Made by a program: the position numbers and the translations under genes. The notes beneath the pieces were generated by a model, which saw nothing but the letters and a program-made list of their open reading frames with translations, did no database searches and was not told where the DNA came from. Positions 16,676 through 24,770 of a stretch of 64,000 nucleotides of DNA are shown here, in pieces; the first letter of the stretch is position 1; each line of letters starts with the position of its first letter. This DNA is from DATARH01 sp035550515 (lineage in GTDB: Bacteria > Pseudomonadota > Alphaproteobacteria > ATCC43930 > CGMCC-115725): assembly GCA_035550515.1 (NCBI GenBank), contig DASZOZ010000135.1:1-64000 (forward strand), written 5' to 3'.

Positions 16676-18466
16676 ATGGCGTCAGAACAAGGCTTTACCG
16701 ACGAACAGAAACAGTATCTCGAAGGTTTCATTACTGCGATTGCTAACAAACGAGGCACCGATCTGCCCGGTACCGCGGCAGTCGGCGGCCCGGCTAGCGG
16801 CGGGAATCCCCGCCCCGGCGACCCGATGGCGATCCATGACGAAGCGCAGGACCGCGTCGTTGCTTCCGGCCGCAAGCTGACCCCCGAGGAGATCGCCAAG
16901 CGCGACAAGCACCCGTTCGACATCTGGGACGAGATGGCGGCCAACGCCGCGGCCGGCCGTTTCCCGAAGGGGCTCGATGTCTTCCGTCACAAATTCCACG
17001 GCCTGTTCTATGTCGCGCCGACCCAGGATTCCTTCATGCTGCGCCTGCGCCTGCCGGGCGGCATCGTCACGGCGCCGCAGGCGCGCGGTCTCGCCGATAT
17101 CGCCGAAGGCTTGGGCGGCGGCTGTCTCGACATCACCACCCGCGCCAACCTGCAGATCCGCGAGATCGGCGCGCGCTATCCGATCGAGGTGCTCGAGGCG
17201 ATTGACGAGCTGGGGCTCAGCTCGCGCGGGTCAGGCGCCGACAACATCCGCAACCTGACCGGCAGCCCGGCGGCGGGCATCGACCCGCAGGAGGTCTACG
17301 ACACCCGGCCGCTGACCCGCGCGCTCTATCACCACATCCTCAACCACCGCGAGCTGTACGGGCTGCCGCGCAAGTTCAACATCGCCTTTGACGGCGGCGG
17401 CCGGCTAGCGGTGCTCGACGATACCAACGATATCGGCTTTACCGCGGTGCGCGTCGGGCCGGGCAAGGCGGTGCCGCAGGGCCTTTATTTCCGCATGGCG
17501 CTCGGCGGGATTACCGGGCACGGCGCGTTCGCCCGCGACGCCGGCGTGCTGCTGGCCCCGGACGAGGTGGTCGCGGCGGCGGCGGCGATCGTCAAGGCGT
17601 TCATCGCGCATGGCGACCGCACGGATCGGCGCAAGGCGCGGATGAAATACCTGATCGACCAGTGGGGCATCCCCAAGCTGGTCGAGGCGGCGGCGCGGTA
17701 TCTGCCCTTTGCGTGGCGCTACGCCGGCCCCGAGGTCAACGAACCGCGCGGGCCGGTCGATCGCGCCGGCCATATCGGCGTGCACGACCAGGCGCAGCCG
17801 GGCCTCTGCTATGTCGGCGTGGTTGTGCCGGCCGGGCGGCTGACGGCGGCGCAGATGCGCGGGCTCGCCGACATCGCGGCGCGCTACAGCTCCTCCACGC
17901 TGCGGCTGACGGTGTGGCAAAATCTGCTGATTTCGGATGTGCGGCGCGCGGATGTCACAGCAGTCGTCGCGGCGGTCGAGACGCTCGGACTCGCCACCAC
18001 GGCGAGCGCGGTGCGCGCCGGGCTGGTCGCCTGCACCGGCAATGCCGGCTGCAAGTTCGCGCTCGCCGACACCAAGCGCCACGCGCTGGCCCTGGCAGAT
18101 CATCTCGACGCGCGCCTCGCACTCGACACGCCGCTCAATATCCATATCACCGGCTGCCCCAATTCCTGCGCGCAGCACGCCGTCGGCGATATCGGCCTCC
18201 TCGCTACCAAGGTCGACGCGGCCGACGCGGAGATCGAGGGCTACCATCTGCATGTCGGCGGCGGCAGCGGCGCCGAGCAGCGGCTCGGCCGCGAAATCAT
18301 GCCGTCGGTGCCCGCCGACGAGGTCCCGGCGCGGGTCGAGGCGCTGCTGCGCCGCTATCTCGCGCATCGCCGGGTCGACGAAAGCTTCTTCGCCTTCGCC
18401 GGACGCCACAGCGACGCCGAGCTCACGACGATGCTCGCCGCGCCGGTCGCGGAGGCCGCGCAATGA
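16676..18466 (+). CDS. nirA: Siroheme-[4Fe-4S] nitrite reductase, ferredoxin-type (NirA-like)
   Basis: A 596-residue two-fold-repeated nitrite/sulfite reductase haemoprotein. The siroheme and 4Fe-4S ligands are Cys453, Cys459 (ACTGNAGC) and Cys494, Cys498 (TGCPNSC). It reduces nitrite to ammonium with six electrons; sulfite is a possible alternative substrate. The N-terminal extension of about 80 residues (FTDEQKQYLEGFITAI) is common in alphaproteobacterial NirA. The nitrite channel gene and the sigma-54 promoter both support nitrite assimilation. Its stop overlaps the reductase gene start by ATGA. Confidence 0.88.
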   Translation: MASEQGFTDEQKQYLEGFITAIANKRGTDLPGTAAVGGPASGGNPRPGDPMAIHDEAQDRVVASGRKLTPEEIAKRDKHPFDIWDEMAANAAAGRFPKGLDVFRHKFHGLFYVAPTQDSFMLRLRLPGGIVTAPQARGLADIAEGLGGGCLDITTRANLQIREIGARYPIEVLEAIDELGLSSRGSGADNIRNLTGSPAAGIDPQEVYDTRPLTRALYHHILNHRELYGLPRKFNIAFDGGGRLAVLDDTNDIGFTAVRVGPGKAVPQGLYFRMALGGITGHGAFARDAGVLLAPDEVVAAAAAIVKAFIAHGDRTDRRKARMKYLIDQWGIPKLVEAAARYLPFAWRYAGPEVNEPRGPVDRAGHIGVHDQAQPGLCYVGVVVPAGRLTAAQMRGLADIAARYSSSTLRLTVWQNLLISDVRRADVTAVVAAVETLGLATTASAVRAGLVACTGNAGCKFALADTKRHALALADHLDARLALDTPLNIHITGCPNSCAQHAVGDIGLLATKVDAADAEIEGYHLHVGGGSGAEQRLGREIMPSVPADEVPARVEALLRRYLAHRRVDESFFAFAGRHSDAELTTMLAAPVAEAAQ

Positions 18467-20037
18467 GCCCCACCCCGCGCCTTCCCGCCAACGCGCCCTT
18501 TTCGTCGGCGCAGCGCGCCTGGCTCGACGGCTATATCGCCTGCCTCTTTGCCGACGATACGGAACCGTTCGCGCGCATCCCGGCGCCGCTGCCCGAGCCG
18601 CCGGCAGAGGCCGAGGACCTGCCCTGGCACGATCCGCTGCTGCCGCTCGACGAGCGGCTGGCGCTGGCCGAGGGATGCGCGCCGCAACACCGGCTGATGG
18701 CGGCGATGGCCCAGCTCGACTGCGGGCAATGCGGCTATTTCTGCGACACCTACGCCGCGGCGATCTACAGTGGCACCGAGACGTCGCTAAGCCGCTGCGT
18801 GCCGGGCGGCAAGGCGACGTCGCGCGTCCTCAAGGCGATATGCGCCGACCTGGCCGCGCCGGCGGCGGCCAGGCTTGCGGTGCCCGCCGCACCCCTGTCG
18901 CCATCGGCAGCGCGGGAGACCAGACCCGCCGAGCACCGGCGGGCGCGGCTGCGGCACGCGGCGCCGCTGCACGCCGCTGGTGCAGAGAAGGACACGCGCC
19001 ACGTCGTGCTCGAAGCCGCCGACGGCGTGCTCGACTACCAAGCCGGCGACAGTCTCGGCATCGTCGCCCGCAACGATCCGGGCCTTGTCGCGGCGGTCAT
19101 CGAGCGGCTCGGCGCGGCGCCGGATACCGCCGTTCGATCGCCGGACGGCGTCGAACGGCCGCTCGCCGAAGCGCTGAGCGATTCGTGCGAGATCCGCCGG
19201 GTCTCCGACCAGGCGATCGAGGTGCTGGCGTCGCGCGCGCATGACCGCGACGAGTCGCGCGTGCTGCAGGCGATGGCGGAAGGCTACCCCGGCGTCGGGC
19301 CGGACAATGCCGACCTGCTCGACCTGCTCGACGCCTTCCCCTCGGCGCGGCCGCCGCTGTCCGAGCTGATCTCCGCCCTCGACCCGCTGCTGCCGCGGCT
19401 TTATTCGATCGCCTCGTCGCCGAAGGCCAACCCCGGAGAAGTGCATCTCGCGGTCGGCGTGGTGCGCTACCGGCTGCGCGCCCGCGAGCGCGGCGGCGTC
19501 GCCTCCACCTTTCTCAGCGACCGGCTGGCCGCGGGCGACACGGTGTCCGTCTACGTCAACCCGTCCGAAGGGTTCCGTCTGCCGACGCCGGACAAGCCGG
19601 TGATCATGATCGGGCCGGGCACCGGCATCGCGCCGTTCCGCGCGTTTCTCGAAGAGCGCCGCGCGGTCGGCGCCAAGGGCCGCAACTGGCTGTTCTTCGG
19701 CAACCCGAAGCGGGCCTGCGACTTCCTGTTCGAAGACGAGCTGGCGGGCTGGCGCCGCGACGGGCTGTTGACCCGGCTCGATACCGCCTTCTCGCGCGAC
19801 CAGGCGCACAAGATCTACGTCCAGCACCGGATGCTGGAAAGCGCGGCCGAGCTATGGGCGTGGCTCGAAGACGGCGCGCATCTCTATGTCTGCGGCGACG
19901 CGGCGCGGATGGCGCGCGATGTCGATCGCGGCCTGGCCTACATCGTCGCCAAGCAGGGCCGTCTCGATGCGGCCGGCGCCAAGGCCTATCTCGCCCGCCT
20001 CACCCGCGACGGCCGCTATCAGCGCGACGTCTACTGA
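18463..20037 (+). CDS. Fe-S domain / CysJ-type FAD-NADPH reductase fusion without flavodoxin domain
   Basis: A 524-residue protein. Residues 15-30 repeat the SSAQRAWLDGYIACLF motif of such reductases. Cys87, 90, 94 and 112 (LDCGQCGYFC ... RCVPGG) match the putative 4Fe-4S domain PF04060. From about residue 160 it is a CysJ/cytochrome-P450-reductase-type module: RLYSIASSP for FAD, GPGTGIAPFRAFLEER and VCGDAARMARDV for NADPH. The FMN flavodoxin domain of CysJ is absent, so the Fe-S cluster probably replaces FMN as the one-electron carrier to NirA. Proteins of this layout are annotated as sulfite reductase alpha subunit. Confidence 0.85.
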   Translation: MSPTPRLPANAPFSSAQRAWLDGYIACLFADDTEPFARIPAPLPEPPAEAEDLPWHDPLLPLDERLALAEGCAPQHRLMAAMAQLDCGQCGYFCDTYAAAIYSGTETSLSRCVPGGKATSRVLKAICADLAAPAAARLAVPAAPLSPSAARETRPAEHRRARLRHAAPLHAAGAEKDTRHVVLEAADGVLDYQAGDSLGIVARNDPGLVAAVIERLGAAPDTAVRSPDGVERPLAEALSDSCEIRRVSDQAIEVLASRAHDRDESRVLQAMAEGYPGVGPDNADLLDLLDAFPSARPPLSELISALDPLLPRLYSIASSPKANPGEVHLAVGVVRYRLRARERGGVASTFLSDRLAAGDTVSVYVNPSEGFRLPTPDKPVIMIGPGTGIAPFRAFLEERRAVGAKGRNWLFFGNPKRACDFLFEDELAGWRRDGLLTRLDTAFSRDQAHKIYVQHRMLESAAELWAWLEDGAHLYVCGDAARMARDVDRGLAYIVAKQGRLDAAGAKAYLARLTRDGRYQRDVY

Positions 20038-20082
20038 CCCGATTCGCAACTATCCACCCGGCCGCAGCCAACGGAGTACAGC

Positions 20083-20883
20083 ATGTTTCTCGACACCGTC
20101 GACCAGTTCGCCAAGACCGCCGTCGCCAAAAGCGCCTATCTCAAGCGGTCGCCGGGCGGCTTCTTTATCAGCTCGATGCTGGCCGGCGCCTATGTCGGGC
20201 TCGGCATCATCCTCATTTTCAGCGTCGGTTCGAACCTCGATCCGGGGATCCGTCCGCTGGCGATGGGCGCCTCGTTCGCGATCGCGCTGACGCTGGTGAT
20301 CTTCGCCGGCTCCGACCTGTTCACCGGCCACACCATGTTCATGACGCTGGGCTGGCTGCAAGGGCGGGTCGGGCTCAAGGAGCTCGGCGCCTCCTGGGCC
20401 ATGACCTGGGCCGGCAACCTCGTCGGCTGCCTGATCCTGGCGGTGCTGTTCGTCACCGGTGGCGGGGTGATCCTATCGGCGCAAAGCCACCTGCTGACCA
20501 ATGTCGCGGCGGCGAAGATGAACGCCCCGGCGCTCGAACTGTTCGCTCGCGGCATCCTGTGCAACTGGCTGGTCTGCCTGGCGATCTGGACCTCGATGCG
20601 GATGAGCGGCGACGCCGCCAAGTGCATCGCCATCTTCTGGTGCCTTTTCGCCTTCATCGCCAGCGGGTTCGAACACTCGATCGCCAATATGACGCTGTTG
20701 TCGATCGCACTGCTGGCGCCGCATCCCGATACCGTCACCTGGGCCGGGATGGGGTGGAACCTGCTGTGGGTGTCGCTCGGCAACATCGTCAGCGGCGCCG
20801 GCATCGTCGGCGTCGGCTACTGGGCGGCGTCGCGCGAGCCCGCCCCGGCCGCCGCCCCGGTGACCCTCGCCGCGGCCGAATAG
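20083..20883 (+). CDS. nirC: Formate/nitrite transporter family channel (NirC-like)
   Basis: A 266-residue FNT protein with six helices. Signature segments are FAGSDLFTGHTMFM and WAGNLVGCLILAV, with LLSIALLAP and GNIVSGAGIVGVGYW near the end. FNT channels pass small monovalent anions such as nitrite or formate. Coupling with the nitrite reductase genes (45-base gap, same strand) argues for nitrite uptake or export of excess nitrite. A GC-rich hairpin follows the stop. Confidence 0.9.
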   Translation: MFLDTVDQFAKTAVAKSAYLKRSPGGFFISSMLAGAYVGLGIILIFSVGSNLDPGIRPLAMGASFAIALTLVIFAGSDLFTGHTMFMTLGWLQGRVGLKELGASWAMTWAGNLVGCLILAVLFVTGGGVILSAQSHLLTNVAAAKMNAPALELFARGILCNWLVCLAIWTSMRMSGDAAKCIAIFWCLFAFIASGFEHSIANMTLLSIALLAPHPDTVTWAGMGWNLLWVSLGNIVSGAGIVGVGYWAASREPAPAAAPVTLAAAE

Positions 20884-20888
20884 CCCCG

Positions 20889-20920
20889 GCGGCGGCGCGG
20901 GCCTCCCCCCGCGCCGCCGC
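20889..20920 (+). terminator. GC-rich hairpin after nirC
   Basis: A 13-base perfect stem (gcggcggcgcggg / cccgcgccgccgc) with loop CCTCCC lies 6 bases after the nirC stop. No T-run follows, so this may be a weak or Rho-assisted terminator, or an mRNA-stabilising hairpin. Confidence 0.5.
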
Positions 20921-20990
20921 AGCGCCACCCGGCCGCCTTGCCGTCGTCGACGCGCGTGCTATAAGGCGCAGACAAGCTGCGGAGGCGCGC

Positions 20991-21449
20991 TTGCCGATCG
21001 TCTTTATTTTGAATGGGCCGAACTTGAACCTGCTCGGCGTGCGCGAGCCGGCGACCTACGGCTACGACACGCTGGCCGATGTCGAGCAGCGCTGCCTGGC
21101 GCGGGCCAACGCGCACGACCTGCAGATCGATTTCCGCCAGACCAATCACGAAGGCCAGCTCGTCGACTGGATCCAGGAGGCGCGGGAATCGGCGGACGGC
21201 ATCATCCTCAACGCCGGGGCGCTGACCCATACCTCGGTCGCGGTGCATGACGCGCTGAAGGCGGCCGACGTCCCGATCATCGAGGTGCATCTCTCCAACA
21301 TCTTCCGGCGCGAGAGCTTTCGCCATCACTCCTATGTCAGCCTGGCGGCGAATGGCGGCATCTTCGGCCTTGGGCCGCAAGGCTACGAGCTGGCGCTCGA
21401 AGCGATCGCCGCGCTGATCGAAGCCAAGACGGGCGAGGGACCGCGGTGA
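20991..21449 (+). CDS. aroQ: Type II 3-dehydroquinate dehydratase
   Basis: A 152-residue enzyme of the shikimate pathway: dehydroquinate to dehydroshikimate. Motifs are FILNGPNLNLLG, RQTNHEGQLVDWI (catalytic-site Asn and His region), NAGALTHTSVAVHDAL and EVHLSNIFRRESFRHHSYVS. The start is TTG: GGAGG at 20981-20985 sits 5 bases before it and no ATG or GTG lies between the promoter region and the conserved opening. The stop overlaps the GTG of accB, an order (aroQ-accB-accC) conserved in proteobacteria. Confidence 0.93.
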   Translation: MPIVFILNGPNLNLLGVREPATYGYDTLADVEQRCLARANAHDLQIDFRQTNHEGQLVDWIQEARESADGIILNAGALTHTSVAVHDALKAADVPIIEVHLSNIFRRESFRHHSYVSLAANGGIFGLGPQGYELALEAIAALIEAKTGEGPR

Positions 21450-21970
21450 GATTCGCCGGCCGCCGCGCGACGCTGGCGCCCGATCCCGACCTGATCCGCT
21501 CGCTGGCCAAGCTGCTCGACGAAACCGGGCTCACCGAGATCGAGTGCTCGGCCGGCGATCAGCGTATCCGGGTGTCGCGCCAGGCCGCGGCGGCGTCCAT
21601 ACCGCAGCCGGGCATACCGCAGCCGGGCATATCGCAGCCGGGCGCGCCGCCAGCCGTCGACCAGCCGGCGGCAACGCCCGCGCTGTCGCCGGCGGCCAAC
21701 GGCGCCGGTCATCCGGGCGCCAACGGACACGACCACCCGGGCGTGCTGAAGGCGCCGCTGGTCGGCATCGCCTATCTCGCCGGCGAACCCGGTGCGCCTC
21801 CCTATGTCAAGATCGGCGACACCGTGGCCGAGGGGCAGACCTTGATGATCATCGAGGCGATGAAGGTGATGAACCAGATCCGCGCTCCGCGTGCCGGCCG
21901 CGTGTCGCGCGTCTATGTCGGCGACGCCGAGCCGGTCGAATACGGCACCGCGCTGATGCTGATCGAATGA
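21446..21970 (+). CDS. accB: Biotin carboxyl carrier protein of acetyl-CoA carboxylase
   Basis: A 174-residue protein with GTG start overlapping the aroQ stop. The biotinyl domain is C-terminal, with EAMKVMN and Lys140 as the biotinylated residue. The helper helix DLIRSLAKLLDETGLTEIEC is N-terminal. In between is a Pro/Ala/Gly-rich linker containing three perfect-frame copies of I-P/S-Q-P-G. With AccC it makes the carboxylase part of fatty-acid synthesis. accC follows after 169 bases that carry a long inverted repeat. Confidence 0.95.
   Translation: MRFAGRRATLAPDPDLIRSLAKLLDETGLTEIECSAGDQRIRVSRQAAAASIPQPGIPQPGISQPGAPPAVDQPAATPALSPAANGAGHPGANGHDHPGVLKAPLVGIAYLAGEPGAPPYVKIGDTVAEGQTLMIIEAMKVMNQIRAPRAGRVSRVYVGDAEPVEYGTALMLIE
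21598..21642 (+). repeat. Three tandem 15-bp repeats in the accB linker
   Basis: cataccgcagccggg is repeated at 21598 and 21613, and with one change (catatcgcagccggg) at 21628. Each unit encodes IPQPG or ISQPG. Linker length in BCCP tolerates change, so this is a likely site of strain variation. Confidence 0.85.
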
Positions 21971-22029
21971 TGCACCGGCACGATCCGTCTTCAGCGCCGC
22001 GCCGGCGAGGGGCCGGGAGCGAACAGTTT

Positions 22030-22124
22030 CACCCCCACCCTGACCTCCCCCATCGAGGGGGAGGGGTTGCGCGCGAAGAGGCAAATCCCCTCCCCCTCGA
22101 TGGGGGAGGGTCAGGGTGGGGGTG
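22030..22124. repeat. Long inverted repeat between accB and accC
   Basis: The left arm (22030-22068, beginning caccccc accctgacctcccc) and right arm (22084-22124, ending gtcagggtgggggtg) are near-perfect reverse complements with a loop of about 15 bases; each arm also holds an internal small palindrome around atcga. It lies inside the accBC operon 15 bases before accC and looks like a miniature repeat element rather than a standard terminator, since no T-run follows. Confidence 0.8.
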
Positions 22125-22139
22125 CTTTCGGCGGCGGCC

Positions 22140-23492
22140 ATGTTCGAGAAGGTGCTGATCGCCAACCGCGGTGAGATCGCGCTGCGCATCCACCGCGCCT
22201 GCCGCGACATGGGCATCAAGACCGTCGCGGTGCATTCGACCGCCGACGCCAACGCGATGCATGTGCGGCTCGCCGACGAGACGGTGTGCATCGGCCCGCC
22301 GCCGGCGCGCGGCAGCTATCTGAACATCGCGTCGATCCTCTCGGCCGCGACGATCACCGGGGCCGACGCCATCCACCCCGGCATCGGTTTCCTGTCGGAG
22401 AACGCCGACTTCGCCGAGGTCGTGCTGGAGCACGGCTTTGCCTTTATCGGACCCAAGCCCGAGCATATCCGGGTGATGGGCGACAAGGTGCGCGCCAAGG
22501 CCGCCGCCAAGGCGCTCGGCATCCCGACGGTGCCCGGCTCGGCGGGTGCATTGCGCGACGCGGACGAGGCGGTCGGCGAGGCGCGGGCGATCGGCTATCC
22601 GGTGCTGCTCAAAGCCTCGTCGGGCGGCGGCGGGCGCGGCATGAAGCTGGCGCATGACGATGCCGAGCTGCGCACCCTGCTGCCGCTGGCGCAGGCCGAG
22701 GCGCAGGCGGCGTTCGGCGATTCCGCGGTCTATATGGAGCGTTTTCTCGACCGCCCGCGGCATATCGAAATCCAGCTGCTGGGCGACGGGCAGGGCGCGG
22801 TCGTGCATCTCGGCGAGCGCGATTGCTCGTTGCAGCGCCATCATCAGAAAATCCTCGAGGAAACCCCCTCGCCGGCAATCGACGCGGCGGCGCGTGACCA
22901 CATCACCGGCGTCGCGGTCAGCGCGCTCGAAAAGTTCGGCTACCAGAGCGCCGGGACGATCGAGTTCCTTTACCAGGACGGCGCGTTCTACTTCATCGAG
23001 ATGAACACGCGGCTCCAGGTCGAGCACCCGATCAGCGAGATGATTACCGGCATCGACCTGGTGCGCGAACAGATCCGCATCGCCGCCGGCGCGCCGCTCG
23101 GCTACCGGCAAGCCGATATCCGCCCGCGCGGCCACGCCGTCGAATGCCGCATCAACGCCGAGAACCCCGACGATTTCCGCCCGTCGCCGGGCCGGGTCAG
23201 TGAGTACCACGCGCCGGGCGGACCCGGCATTCGCATCGACAGCGCGCTTTACCAGGGCTACACGGTGCCGCCCTATTACGACAGCCTGGTCGCCAAGCTG
23301 ATCGCTTTTGGCGACGACCGCGCCGAATGCCTGATGCGGCTGCGCCGGGCGCTGGAGGAATACGTGATCGGCGGCATCGAGACGACGATTCCGCTCCATC
23401 AGCGCCTGCTCGACGCCCCCGATTTCCGGCGCGGCGCCTACGATATCGGCTGGCTCGAACGCTGGCTCGGCCCCCTCGCAGCGGGCCGCTGA
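22140..23492 (+). CDS. accC: Biotin carboxylase subunit of acetyl-CoA carboxylase
   Basis: A 450-residue ATP-grasp enzyme that carboxylates biotin on AccB using ATP and bicarbonate. MFEKVLIANRGEIALRIHRA is the typical opening; the Gly-rich ATP loop is KASSGGGGRGMKLAHD, and the metal and bicarbonate residues lie in FIEMNTRLQVEHPISEMITG. Full length for AccC. The stop overlaps the aat start (TGATG). Confidence 0.97.
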   Translation: MFEKVLIANRGEIALRIHRACRDMGIKTVAVHSTADANAMHVRLADETVCIGPPPARGSYLNIASILSAATITGADAIHPGIGFLSENADFAEVVLEHGFAFIGPKPEHIRVMGDKVRAKAAAKALGIPTVPGSAGALRDADEAVGEARAIGYPVLLKASSGGGGRGMKLAHDDAELRTLLPLAQAEAQAAFGDSAVYMERFLDRPRHIEIQLLGDGQGAVVHLGERDCSLQRHHQKILEETPSPAIDAAARDHITGVAVSALEKFGYQSAGTIEFLYQDGAFYFIEMNTRLQVEHPISEMITGIDLVREQIRIAAGAPLGYRQADIRPRGHAVECRINAENPDDFRPSPGRVSEYHAPGGPGIRIDSALYQGYTVPPYYDSLVAKLIAFGDDRAECLMRLRRALEEYVIGGIETTIPLHQRLLDAPDFRRGAYDIGWLERWLGPLAAGR

Positions 23493-24202
23493 TGCCGTCC
23501 CGCTTCCGCCTGACGCCTCAAATCCTGCTCAAGGCCTATATGGCCGGCATCTTTCCGATGGCCGAGTCCGCGGACGACCCCGAATTGTTCTGGGTCGACC
23601 CCGAGCGGCGTGGCATCCTGCCGTTGGACGGGTTTCACCTGCCGCGGCGGCTGCGCCGCGTGGTGCGGCAAGCCAGGTTCGACCTCCATGTCGACCGCGA
23701 TTTCGCCGCCACGATCGCCGGGTGTGCCGAAGCCACCGAGAAGCGCCCCAATACCTGGATCAACCGCGAAATCGTGCGGCTCTACACCGCGCTGCATGCG
23801 CAGGGCTTCGCGCACAGCGTCGAATGCCGGCAGAGCGGCGCGCTGGTCGGCGGGCTGTACGGCGTCGCGATCGGCGGCGCGTTCTTTGGCGAGAGCATGT
23901 TCAGCCGCGCCACCGACGCCAGCAAGGTGGCGCTGGTGCATCTCGTCGCGCTGCTGCGCGAAGGCGGCTACCGGCTGCTCGACATGCAGTTCGTCACGCC
24001 GCATCTGCTGCAATTCGGCGCGGTCGAGGTGCCGCGCGCGCAATACCGCCGGCTGCTCGCCGACGCGCTGCGCTATCGCTGCGTCTTTCCGCGCGGGCTT
24101 GGCGGCCCCGGCGGTGGTGAGGGCGGCGGTGGTGAGGGCGGCGCCGGGGCTGGCGGGGACGGCGTGCCGGCCGCCTTGCAGGCCAGCAAGGTCACGTCGT
24201 AG
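23492..24202 (+). CDS. aat: Leucyl/phenylalanyl-tRNA-protein transferase
   Basis: A 236-residue enzyme that adds Leu or Phe to N-terminal basic residues, marking proteins for ClpS/ClpAP. Conserved parts are AYMAGIFPMAES, FWVDPERRGILPL, TWINREIVRLYTALHAQG, AHSVECRQSGALVGGLYGV and GGAFFGESMFSRATDASKVAL. The catalytic domain ends near residue 208; the last 28 residues are a Gly-rich tail (GGEGGGGEGGAGAGG) not found in the family. The tail lies opposite the 3' end of the convergent DUF2155 gene, so the two genes overlap by 130 bases. Confidence 0.93.
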   Translation: MPSRFRLTPQILLKAYMAGIFPMAESADDPELFWVDPERRGILPLDGFHLPRRLRRVVRQARFDLHVDRDFAATIAGCAEATEKRPNTWINREIVRLYTALHAQGFAHSVECRQSGALVGGLYGVAIGGAFFGESMFSRATDASKVALVHLVALLREGGYRLLDMQFVTPHLLQFGAVEVPRAQYRRLLADALRYRCVFPRGLGGPGGGEGGGGEGGAGAGGDGVPAALQASKVTS

Positions 24203-24531
24203 ACCGGGTGCTGGAGCTGCGAGATCGCCGGGCTCGACGAAAACATCCAGCCGCTGAACAGCCGCTTGGTGTCCTCGCCCGGCGGGGTCTCGTAAATCTG
24301 GATAAAGGCGGCGTTTTCCGGCGTGTCTTCCGGCGCGCTCTGCTCGCAGTCGCGCACGGTGATCAGCAGGGTGCCGAAATGGATCGAGGCGCCGACCGGC
24401 GCCTCGATCGTCGAGATCCGCGCCGAAATCTTGTCGAGCCCTTGCAGGACCGCAATCGGCTGCGGCGTCATCTTGGCCGACGCGGCGCCGGACACCATGA
24501 GCGCCAGCGCCACGGTGACAGGCAGCCTCAT
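24073..24531 (-). CDS. Exported DUF2155-domain protein
   Basis: A 152-residue protein with a signal peptide (MRLPVTVALALMVSGAASA) and a DUF2155 core: MTPQPIAVLQGLDKISARIS, FGTLLITVRDC, FIQIYET and LFSGWMFSSSPAISQLQHPVYDV, with Cys residues that may pair. The family is common in alphaproteobacteria next to aat; its role is unknown. The C-terminus is an extended Pro-rich tail, encoded antisense to the Gly-rich tail of Aat. The start overlaps the stop of the 74-residue protein gene by 4 bases. Confidence 0.85.
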   Translation of the reverse strand: MRLPVTVALALMVSGAASAKMTPQPIAVLQGLDKISARISTIEAPVGASIHFGTLLITVRDCEQSAPEDTPENAAFIQIYETPPGEDTKRLFSGWMFSSSPAISQLQHPVYDVTLLACKAAGTPSPPAPAPPSPPPPSPPPGPPSPRGKTQR

Positions 24532-24752
24532 CGACGGTAGGGGTTCACGAGACCGGCGATGATGCCGCCGAGGACGGCGCGCAGCTGCGCCTCGTCGCAG
24601 CCCATCAGCACGCCGTCCTCCAGCGCGTCCTGCGCCAGTTCGCGCAGCTCGGCCAGGTTCTCGTTCAGCACCTTGATCTTTTCGACGCAGGACACCGGTT
24701 CGCCCTCCGGCGTCAGCCAGACGGGAAACGCGTCGGTCTTTGTCGCGGCCAT
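24528..24752 (-). CDS. Small conserved hypothetical protein
   Basis: A 74-residue soluble protein. It is mostly helical in the middle (EKIKVLNENLAELRELAQDALEDGVLMG) and has two Cys (VSCVEK, MGCDEAQ). It lies in a tight minus-strand operon between the MlaD-like and DUF2155 genes and overlaps the latter by 4 bases, which supports a real gene. Similar short proteins accompany DUF2155 in other alphaproteobacteria as far as I recall; function unknown. Confidence 0.75.
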   Translation of the reverse strand: MAATKTDAFPVWLTPEGEPVSCVEKIKVLNENLAELRELAQDALEDGVLMGCDEAQLRAVLGGIIAGLVNPYRR

Positions 24753-24770
24753 GCTCCGCCCTGCCTTACC

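Noticed and set aside
16676..18466. Sulfite reductase CysI as the main assignment
   Set aside because: Siroheme motifs fit both, but the NirC-type channel and sigma-54 promoter favour nitrite; a sulfite role is kept only as an alternative.
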